From the NCBI GenBank assembly GCA_963691655.1, contig OY829326.1, positions 53,313,776 through 53,377,775 of the forward strand: a stretch of DNA of 64,000 nt, in the 5' to 3' direction. Positions 51,783-61,220 of this stretch are shown piece by piece. Position 1 is the first letter of the stretch. Every line of letters starts with the position of its first letter. This DNA comes from Toxonevra muliebris (lineage: Eukaryota; Arthropoda; Insecta; Diptera; Pallopteridae). The notes beneath the pieces were generated by a model, which worked only from the letters and a program-made list of their open reading frames with translations, had not been told where the DNA came from and made no database searches. The position numbers and the translations under genes are program-made.

Positions 51783-52900
51783 TTTGTCTTTCTAATTGTG
51801 AGATTATGGCGGTGATGGTACAAGAGAGAGCGAGAGAGATGAGTAGAGTAGAGAAGCTGCTGGTTGTAAGGAAAAAAGTTACGCGCGCTACTTCGCAGTC
51901 ACTATCGACGTCGCTTTGCTAATGCTGCTCGTCTCCAATTGCTGGTGTTGTTGCCTGCTGCTGTGCTGGTGCTAGCGCTGCTGATGTGCACAATGAAGAA
52001 GCTATTAAATTTTTTTCACAGCTTTTTTTTATTTCATTTCGTTTTTTTAATACATTTTTTCACGGAATGCTTTTTTAATTAAACAAAAAAAAAAAAAAAT
52101 ATTTTCTTCTTGTTGCTTTTTCGTTTTTCACTGCTTCAGCTATTTTCTTTTTTCCTTTATTTGTTGTTGTGAATTTCTTGGAAATTTATTTATTTTGTGG
52201 ATTTCGCTTCTCTTCGTTTCCTTTTTTCTTATTAGGGGAGAGAAAGAATTTCAACTTTCAGCAATTTTTTAGCATAGGTACAAATTAAACAAAACGCTAG
52301 TAAAAACACATTAATGAAAAAATCAAGTAAAAAATTGGGTCGTTTGGTGTAAATTTTCACTGTTGCTGCTTGAACTTGTGGTCGTCGTCGTCGTTTTGTT
52401 GCTTGCCACTCCTCCTTCCTTGGAAATTTTCACATTTTCCACACTTTTTTCTGCTGCTGCTGGTGCTGTGTTTCACTTTTCACATTTCTTTCATACATTT
52501 TTAGAGATTCTTTTTTTTCTATAAAGTTTCACTGATTTCCTTTCGTAATTCAATAATTATAAATTTGTTTACAATACTTTTTAAATTATTTTGTTAATAA
52601 CAACTGAATTTTCATCAACTTTTTCACACAAATCACAAGATTTGTCTCCCACTTTTTCCAGTCGCCTTTTTTTGTCGCTTGCTGCGTCGTTGTGTACACG
52701 GGAAATTCTTCTTTGATTTCTGATGAGCAACAAAAATCAGGCACAAAGCACAACGCAAAGGGAACTACTGAAAAAAACGACGAACACAGTTGCAAAAAGT
52801 ACTTTTGGATGAATGAAAGTTGGAAAAAGTTTGTTCGTACATGCAGGGATGATATTTTTTGTTCAATGAATCTCAAATGCAGATATGCTATATATTTGTA
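51783..52900 (-). promoter_or_regulatory. Likely 5' UTR and promoter region
   Basis: Directly upstream of the start codon, with raised GC and GCT/GTC-type repeats at 51880-51990 and 52370-52470. Several TCAGT or TCATCAG initiator-like words lie on the minus strand between 52500 and 52780, but none is paired with a convincing downstream element. An ATTAG acceptor-like site at about 51793 also allows the UTR to be spliced from farther upstream. The transcription start is not determined. Confidence 0.35.
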
Positions 52901-54004
52901 GTGTGTTTTTTTTTCAATTGGTTAGCTTTTATTAACACAAGGCGATTTTATGACGGTTTATTTTGTAGTGCATGAGGTAAAGGAAACGAAAGCGGACGTG
53001 GAAAGAAATACAAGTAGCAACTAGCAGAAATAAAATATATTTATTTATTACTTTAATTTCGCTTAAATTCTCTCACGTACGAACATAAAACTTGTAAGAA
53101 GAATTGTCATAACATTGTATTGTGTAAATGCAGCCTTATAGTTAGTTGTCATTTAAACCAAATCAAAAGATTTTGCCAGTTTTCGAGATTTTGAGAAGAT
53201 TTAAATAAAATGTTTATTCTAATTGTGGCTTTTACACAATCACACAAATAAAGCTGTGCTGTTGGCAGTAATAATTTGTCAAAAAAAAGTATATATAAAC
53301 AAAACACTGCTAAAAACACAAATTTTCTAATATTTATAATTAAAGAAGGAGAAACAACAAGATTGTCAAATTTATGCATTGTCATCAATTTCTTTCATAT
53401 CATGAAAAAATTAATGGCTCTATTCCCATATTTTTGAAAAATGGCTGAGAAATGCAGCAAAGGGATTTCAAATTTTCTATAAAGAAAATAAATGTTAAAA
53501 TTCATAACTTTATAAACAAATATTGATAAACCAAAATATTTCTGGGTGTTTTGCAGCTACTCTTATTTTTGCAACTCTCAAAGAAATGAACGTGAAACGA
53601 GAATCTTGTTAACCTATGTAAATGCAAATAGATTTATAAAGTCGCATTCGAGAAAATTTTGTGATTTTAACGACATTAATGCCGAATTGGCGTAAACGTA
53701 ATATTTTTGAAAATTATTTTTGTTTTTTTTTATCAAAAATTTTAATTTAGAATTTAGCACAAGGCGCATCTATCCTCAACTTATTCAAGTACATTATTAG
53801 CAATTATGGAGAAAATCAGTTAGAAACATTTATTTTCCCACATAGCATCACATAATATGAAAGTACAAAAAATACACTTCCGTAAAATTTACTTTTTGTC
53901 GCTTATAATAATTTGGGGATCACGCTTCGATATGTAAACGCAATATATTAATGTATCAAATATAGGATGATGGTGGAATATTTGGAATAGTCGATTGATT
54001 CATA

Positions 54005-54480
54005 GTTGTGTCTCACGCTGGCGCAAGCATGAATGACTTTCTGAAAGAGAAAGGTAGAAAAATAGGTAGAGAGAAAGAGATAGGGAAGATGAGCCGAAAA
54101 TTCAAAAATAAAATAAAAAACGGAGCAGTGATAAATGTTCTATGTTCATATTGTTCCTATTTTGCCACTTTCCCTAATAATATTTTAGAAGTTGAAAAGG
54201 CAACAAACAATGTGCATCTATTACTTTTTTGATAAACTTATTTTAATTTCTTGCTTTTATTTATTTTTTAATTTTAAATACACACATTTAAGGCACATAA
54301 TTGATATTTCTTTTGCATTTTTTGCGAACAAAAGAATCTATCTTCATGAGCACAAGAAAAAGTGAAAAAATTTTAATTCCATCGTTCCTTTTTGATTGGG
54401 AAAAGTCCGTCATGGTTAAACTCATGTGAGCACGGCCGTCTTGCTCATGACGTTCATGCTTGCACCCGTATGAGCAGCCA
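54005..54480. mobile_element. MITE, larger copy of the 57.6 kb family
   Basis: Left end GGCGCAAGCATGAATG and right end CGTTCATGCTTGCACCC are inverted, matching the termini of 57594-57759, with shared GAAAGAGAAAGGTAGAAAA next to the left end. The interior is longer and unrelated to the short copy. Confidence 0.65.
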
Positions 54481-55418
54481 TTATGTAACAGGTAGAGATT
54501 CATCAAAACTATATTTTTTGGTTGTTATATATAAGTTCAAAAGGCTATGTGAAAATGCAACCCTGTTGTCATTTTAGGAAGTATGCGAAAACTTGTGTGT
54601 TGTAATATTTGACAATTTCTACCGACAGAGGCGCAAAAATAATTTCGTTTCCGTTTTGTTTTAATTCAAATTGCGGAAACAAACAAGTATGCAGGTAGTG
54701 TGCCACAAATAAATCATTTTAAATTTAATAAAAACAATTATTCAAACCAGAATGGTTATTCATAATTAACCCGAATTCTCCCAGAATAAAAAGTTCAACC
54801 GAAATGACTCAAATTTTAAAAACTTAATGCATAACTTTGATTGACAAGTGCCCATAAAAGATGGTGAAATAGTGCAAGAAAATCTATTATCATGATATAT
54901 TGTGTTAAAATGTGTTAATACATAGCAATATTCGTGAAATTAGCATAGAGCGTCAAAAACTATATAAAGCGTTTTTTTTTAATTACATGATGGGTAAGTA
55001 AATCTCGTGGAGTATAATTAACGCTCAAACGCCGTTTGGTTCCCCATCCTTTTATTCCAATGGCTCTTGTTATCAGTTTCCGAAGTTCAAGGTTACGTAG
55101 TAGCGGTCCAGCGTTTTGTTGATTGCAGCACAAGGTGGAAAGTCTTTCCCCCTCTTATTTGCAAAGGTTACCGAAGTGGAAGAGAGAGAAATGTCGGAGA
55201 CTGTAACTCGTCCCGGTAATTCATCGGCCCTTTCATTGCCTTCAATATTCCTATGGCCTGATCAATGCCATGCCGATGATTTAAAGAAGCGAGTTTCATA
55301 CAACATTGTTTAACTAATTATTATAAAATTAAATTGAAGCCGGTAGCAAACCAATCGGTTTTGAAATTATTTGATTGAGTAAAAAATATTTAATACATAT
55401 AAAATGACAAAGTATATA

Positions 55419-56033
55419 TGCGATTATTCGTTTAATCAAGAAATCTGATTAATCGAAATGCTTGATTATGCAATTATTCGATTAATTAAGATTTTGATTA
55501 ATCAAAATGCAAACTATTCAATTATTCAGGATTTTGATTAATCCAAATTAAAATTATTCGATTAATCAAGATTCTGATTAATTGGAATAAAATTATTCGA
55601 ACAAAATATTCAAATAATTTCTTTTTATTTTCAATTTGTTGGATTTTTTCAATCCTTGTTTTTCTTTGCGCCATTCTTTGCCTACGATCACAACATACTC
55701 TGCATTCTAAATAATTCAATATGTAAGTATTATAGCAATTATTCACTGTTTCGGAATCGAACCAAAGGAAACTAGGTCTCCAGTCATTTGATGTTACCGT
55801 TGAGCATGGTTGGGCAAAGTGCCACCGTTGCAGAAAATGGTTGCGTATGAAACGCAAAGTGAAGTATTGAAAAAAATCCAACAAATTGGAAATAAAAAAA
55901 AATTGTTAGAATATTTTGTTCGAATAATTTTATTCTAATTTCAATTTGGCTTAATCAAAATCTTGATTAATCGAATAACTGATGAATCAAACATTTTGAG
56001 TATTTAGAATTCTTGATTAAACGATTAATCGCA
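55419..56033. mobile_element. Foldback element with long arms
   Basis: The outer 24 bp (55419-55442) match the inverse of 56010-56033 with one mismatch. Inside, the arms are built of degenerate GATTAATCAAAAT units. An inner inverted pair is at about 55575-55655 and 55865-55945, including TTGTTGGATTTTTTCAAT. Arms exceed 150 bp each with a loop of about 200 bp. The right terminus reads GCACAGCCCT. The left outer terminus is eroded. Confidence 0.7.
55753..55824 (-). repeat. Weak tRNA-like boxes in the foldback loop
   Basis: On the minus strand a poor A-box-like TGGCACTTTGCC is followed after about 50 bases by GGTTCGATTCC, a perfect B-box form. This loop has higher GC than the arms. It could be captured or SINE-derived sequence. 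Confidence 0.25.
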
Positions 56034-56439
56034 CAGCCCTATATGAAATATAACAAATGACGAAGTATTTAATAACGAAAATATATGTGCATCGCTAATT
56101 TAGAGGAGTCTAGAGCTTTAGTAGCCAATCTACTGTTTGCAAAAATAGCCATCTCAACCTTATCTTAAAGTTTAGCTAAGGATTTGCAGGCTTTTCTGGT
56201 TGCTTGAAGTACAAAGCCAGTGGCTGACACTCAAAGGAAGTCGAAGTGAATCGGCAGTATTGAGGTATCCTAGAATCCTAAGTGTCCTGGAGTTTTATCT
56301 TAAAGCTTACTACCACATGATTTCTTCTCCAATCTTCTACTGCTTTTGTCAATGCCCTATTACTGTGAGTCTGACTGCGTTGGAGGCTGCAATGACTTTA
56401 GTTTATATTTCTATAGGAAGCAGATCAATTAGGACGATT

Positions 56440-57000
56440 AGAGCTTCCGTTTGCATAACCAGCATGCTACTACACTACTTCTTCTCAATAGTAGGTATTT
56501 TAGAAAATTTTGAATTGATTTTAGAACATTAAAATGTCTCATGAAGTACTTTGGAGTCCTGTAGGAGACAAACTCGGGCCACCTACTTTTATGAATGTAG
56601 CCAACGAAGTCGTTGATCCCATGCATGATCTTCGCAGAGTTCATGTCACGAAAAGTTTCCGGGCCTCAAGGTGAAGGTAATTCGTTTTCTGCAATACCAC
56701 AATATCCTGGAAGCCATATAAAACACAGCTAGATGTGTTTTGTAACAAAATTTAGTTTTGCCTTTAACTCTCGTTGACCGATTTCGAAGAGCTGACAGGG
56801 TTAGCAAGGGTTCTTAGTGCAGCCTGACTGTCACTGCAGACGCCTATGCACTTTCCACGCAATCTTCTCTCAATTATTCAGCACGCCACATCCAGGTTAT
56901 TGAAAACCTCCGTTAGGAGATTGTCGCCATTTGTCTAGTGCAAAAGAGTACTTGATCTCTTCGTTTAAGTACCAACTGCATCTGGTACTTGAAGTTTTTG
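56440..57000 (-). pseudogene. Non-LTR retrotransposon remnant, RNase H part
   Basis: Homologous to 19500-19800 on the opposite strand. Shared DNA includes GTGCATAGGC, CTGCACT and TTGCTAACCCTGTCAGCTCTTC, and the translation contains INDFVGYIHKSRWPEF and RTPKYF. Stops and frameshifts break it. Both copies derive from one family but differ at many sites, so they are old. Confidence 0.75.
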
Positions 57001-57160
57001 ATGCACTTCGTTTTGTTTTTGTTTTTTTTTTTGCATTTTTAACCAAATATATATTAAGCGTTTTTTCCCATTTTTTACCGGTTTTTTAAGGGCTTCAATC
57101 TGAAAAACAAAATAACTTAAATTGTTAAAAAAAAATTCACATGAATTGCGCCGAAGCTTG

Positions 57161-57365
57161 AAGTAAGGAAAAGAATGTGAAGCTGAAGCGTGAAGTAACA
57201 ATCTGTTAAAAGTAAAATGTATACATTTTCATTGTAATCAAACACAATGGTTGCGTTTCCCGGGTGCAAAGCAAAAAAAAACTGCTTTCAAAGTGTGTCA
57301 GAAACGCGTCGCTGAGTGAACAGATTGTTACTTCATGCTTCAGCTTCACATTCTGTTCCTTACTT
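57161..57365. repeat. Hairpin with near-perfect 47-bp arms
   Basis: 57161-57207 is inverted at 57319-57365 with about 45 of 47 matches. The arms include GAATGTGAAGCTGAAGC. The 111-base loop has weaker nested inversions (TGCGTTTC against GAAACGCG; CAAAGCA against TGCTTTC). It fits a MITE, but no target duplication is visible outside the arms. Low divergence suggests recent insertion or gene conversion between arms. Confidence 0.8.
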
Positions 57366-57593
57366 AATTTCCCACAATTTTCAAAAAACTAGTTACCTAC
57401 TTTGTTTTATGGTATCGCGGGAGCTCTTTTCTTGGTCAGAGAAAATTGAATAGCTACTGTCTGCATGGAATTGAAATCTTTATTTATACCTAAGATATAC
57501 CACCAGTGAGTATTGGTTGTGTTCGCATGATTTTTGAATGGCACTGGCATTAACTAAGGATGTTGCGATTTGGAAAACGCTTTGATTATCTTA

Positions 57594-57759
57594 GTGGCTG
57601 TTCACACGGGCGCAAGCATGAACGCCTGTCGGAAGAGAGAGGTAGAGAAAATAGGAGTTAGACAAAGACAGGCGAGTTTATATCTCTTTCTTACTACCTA
57701 TATTTTCTACCTCTCTCTTTCAGACAGCAGTTCATGCTTGCGCCAGTGTGAACAGCAAC
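57594..57759. mobile_element. MITE, 166 bp, TTA-flanked
   Basis: GT(G/T)GCTGTTCACAC(G/T)GGCGC then AAGCATGAAC is inverted at both ends, flanked by TTA on each side (57591-57593 and 57760-57762). A 3-bp TTA duplication would fit PIF/Harbinger. Arms continue inward with GAGAGAGGTAGA(A)AAATA, so the whole element is almost a palindrome. Confidence 0.8.
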
Positions 57760-59204
57760 TTACGTATGATCAATCGAGCGCGGGAATGACACCATTAGCA
57801 CTTATTCAAAAATTCCAAACAAAAAATCTCCTTTAAAAAGATCTACAAATGCTATAATTATAATTTTTGTATGATGTTTTACACATGCTGCCCAAATTTA
57901 TACATTTGCAATCATAATTCCATTTAGGGAATTTTTCTCATAAGTACTTTTCAACCATTTTCGGCGGGCACAACATCCAACAACATCTGCGTCAACGAAA
58001 ATTGCAGTTTGAGAACGATAACAACGACATCGTCATCGGTCCGGCACCGGCGACAATGTGAATTTGCTTTTTGCCCACATTTCATTCAATTTGGTATTGG
58101 ACTTGAGGCAACAACAACAAAAATACTTAACTACAGCAGCAACAACAACAATAAGCCCATAATAGCAATAACAACAACAGATACTTGACCACCCACATAA
58201 TTTACGAGTATGTGCGTTCAAAATTAAAGAACGAGAACCAAAACAAATAAACCAAAAAATAAAAAATAAAGTACAACAACAAATAAAAATAAAATATTTT
58301 TATGCCATTTTGGGAAAACAGCGCGAAGCGTAATGCATTGGAAGCAATTTTCAAAATTATTTTCTTAATGTATTGTATTTATGTATGTAGGTATGTATTT
58401 TTTTTGCCAAAATTAAAATTGAATAAATTTGCATTTCAATATAAATGAGTCATAAATTTATTTAAAATTTTCAAGCAAGCAATTATTGGCAAATTAAATA
58501 ATTATTGTAATAAAAACTCATCGAGTTAAACTTATTTCCATGCAATTTATTTATTTGTCCTCAGATTTAAGCGCCCGCATACTACAAAAATTTCTATATC
58601 AAAATCGGATGTTTGTCATCATATAACAATTTCCGCTAAGTAGATCACTGCAAGATCGCGAATGCAGGCGCACGTGAATCAATTGAAAATACACTTGACA
58701 CATTGACAAATTGATTGATTTATTGAATGTGTATGCACATTGCGATTGCATGTTTTATGCAAAGAAACAAAAGGAAATTGAACTGAAAAAATATATAATT
58801 AAAAATTCAATTGTAAAATTATGAAAATGCCATGAGAGCGATTTACAATATCGCACATACACACACACACATGCTCGCTCTTGTTTTTCAAGTTAAATTT
58901 CAATAATAACCCCCGACTGAGCGACTTTACTCTTACTCACATATATTCATTCATAAATATCTGATAACTTTGTTTTTGTATTGCCATTCTATGTATAATA
59001 AATACTACAACATTCTTTCGTTACAACAATCGACTCTAAAAAATACGAAGCCTTGTCTTTTTTCACGATTTAAGATTTAATTTCATTCGGCTAACATAAA
59101 GTTTACTTTGTTTCAGGGATGCCAAATTGTGCAAAATATTTCGAAATTTACGTGTCATGCTCTTTTTAATAAACACTTTGAACATCGTACGAGAGATTGG
59201 ATGC

Positions 59205-59560
59205 TTAGGAGTAATTCGGAGTGACAGCGATGACACAACCAGTGCTATTCAAGACAGAATACAAGCAGCAAATGTTTGAAGTTCTGCCAAGACTAGTTTC
59301 TACTTAGGACTGTGAAGTATGAATGTTGAAACCAAAGGGCATGAATAAACTAGGTACGTATGAATATTTATTGCTAAGAAAAATATACGGACTTATTAGG
59401 TTAGAGAATGATCATTCCGGATAAGATATAATAAGGAACTAGAAAATTTCATCGAAGGCCAAAATATTTTTAGGTTCATAAAATATCGAAGAATCAGATG
59501 GCCAGAAAAACCAGTAAGATAAGCATTAAAAAAAGCACCTGCATGAGTGTTTAGTTTATA
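59205..59560 (+). pseudogene. Non-LTR retrotransposon ORF2 C-terminal remnant
   Basis: Plus-strand translation in shifting frames gives GVIRSDSDDTTSAIQDRIQA, then FRIRYNKELENFIE and IFRFIKYRRIRWPEKPVR. These match the layout of the region after the catalytic domain in many arthropod LINE polymerases (LGV..S......I..RI..AN; later RIRYN.EL.......I...I...R.RW.GHV.R). Stops interrupt it throughout. It differs from the 19.5 and 56.4 kb family. Confidence 0.65.
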
Positions 59561-59796
59561 TTTAGGGGATTTGAAACCGTAATTTTTCATCTCTTGAACA
59601 TGTTTAGTTCAACAATTCCTCTATTGACTGTCTAGGAGTAAGAAAAAGAGAACGTCATACGAATTTGATGGCTTCAAACATCCGAAAAAGAGAGCATAAA
59701 AGCAGTAGTTTCTGACAATATGTAAAACTAAATGGATTTATTAGAAATTTTGACAAGTTGATACCCCACATTTACGTTGGCTTAAAATTGATCTCG

Positions 59797-61220
59797 GTGA
59801 CTGTTATTTTAAAGAGGCCCTGTACTAGATTAATAGAAATGTTCTTTCTGACTTCGGAGTTTTTTTGACACATGAGTAGCGCTCGTATCTTTTTTCCGAC
59901 CAAAAACTGTATATTTCTACCAAAAACTTTTAAAAAACTGTAAATCGGTTTGAAAAAAACTATATATTTCGCAGTATCAGTTTTTTTCAATGAAAATTAA
60001 CCAGAAAAGCAATTTATCCATCATCTAAATTGTCTTCGTTCTCCATTTTCATATCTCTTTTTGTAGTTGTATTGAATTTGTGCTTTGAAGAAATTTGACG
60101 AAGCGATTCCGGCTTTGCTATGAGGTATTTATAGAAATCAACGCATGGATATTTCAAGTTACATTTGACGATAAGAATCGCCTTCAATTGTTTCCACTTC
60201 TTTCAAAGGTATACTTGCAACGAGTTGCCCTTGTTCTCTGACACGTTTTGCATTGTGATTGATAAATTTGAATTTCGTAGTGCTCAAAAATTTTATATTT
60301 TTTTCTTAGTAAAAACGCGGTATTTTGGTAAATAAGGCAGTATGCGGTTTTGGAGTTGAAAAAGCGGTACACTACCTCGAAAAATTGTATAGATACGAGC
60401 GTTACACATGAGTGATTTCATCTCAAGGGAACCCACTCTCAAAATCTATCGGGCTCAAACTTGCACAAAGTTTAGTCCCATTGGGTAGTAGTTATCACAT
60501 CAAATTAGCACGAGATGGGGTGTTTCGAGTTACTAGATGCAGATTTTGATAGATAAACAAGCCTCAGTTAACTTTTGGGCATCAACGTTCTGAAAAGAAA
60601 AGGCATGGACTTTCTTTTGGCTTAAATAAAAAATAGCAAAAACCTTGTTTTGAGAAAAACGGGTTCAAAGTTTTGACTATCGGTTTTTAACATTCAAAAT
60701 ATACTTCATCTTCTTTATGATGGCTGACCGTAGTTTGTAAGTTTACAGATTTGTCAGCAAGGATTAAGAGTTATTAATCAGGAGCTGTTGGATCAGGGCA
60801 TAGCTAAGCCTTTCTGAACGGCCGAAAGGGAAGGCAACGTTTTTGACTGACTAACACTCGGCGTTATAATTGTCTATATCTACGAAAGCACTCTGAGTTT
60901 CTCTTTGAAATTTTTACAAAATACTTTTGAAATGAAAGACTCAAATTACACACTTTTTAAAAATCGATTTCTTCAAAGCAAGAAAGTACACGACCCACTT
61001 AAGAAAAGATGAAGATTTTAGGACCTAAAATATGAAATATTGCAAAAGTTAAACGATTTCCATTACATAAGTAAAATTTGACAAAAAATACTCTACTGAC
61101 TTTAATAACTAAAAGCTGAACGGTTTCGAATTCCCCGCAAAAAACAGCTCATTCCCCGATTCCCCGTACTATCTAAAATTTCCCGCAAATCGGGGAATTC
61201 CCCGCAAGTTGGCATCGCTG
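59797..61220. mobile_element. Second copy of the 50190-51044 hAT element, interrupted
   Basis: 59797-59867 matches 50286-50390, and 60550-61220 matches 50410-51044 over almost its full length, including CGGGTTCAAAGTTTTGACTA and the right terminus AGTTGGCATCGCTG. The left terminus is missing. It keeps about 130 bp (60414-60550) that the 50 kb copy lacks, so it derives from a longer progenitor. It is split by the element at 59878-60403. Confidence 0.85.
59878..60403. mobile_element. Unclassified 526-bp element nested in a hAT copy
   Basis: Terminal inverted repeats AGCGCTCGTATC and, inverted, AACGCTCGTATC. It is flanked by a perfect 10-bp duplication ACACATGAGT (59868-59877 and 60404-60413). 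A duplication of 9-10 bp is unusual; Mutator-like elements make 9 bp, so the superfamily is open. The minus strand has an open stretch of 62 codons (60184-60372) but no transposase motif. A degraded relative is at 16535-16950. Confidence 0.8.

Noticed and set aside
59113..59126. CAGGGATGCCAAAT as the left terminus of the interrupted hAT copy
   Set aside because: Flanking 8 bases do not match those after 61220, and the sequence next to it does not match the 50 kb copy. It could be a separate hAT end.
60184..60372. 62-codon minus-strand frame with CKTCQRTRATRCK, zinc-finger-like at first sight
   Set aside because: Spacing does not fit a known finger, it lies in a non-autonomous element, and the related 16.5 kb copy does not keep the frame.
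60430..60440. GGGAACCCAC as a possible partner of GTTCCCAC after 61220
   Set aside because: Not followed by a CAG terminus and lies inside the hAT copy; chance similarity.
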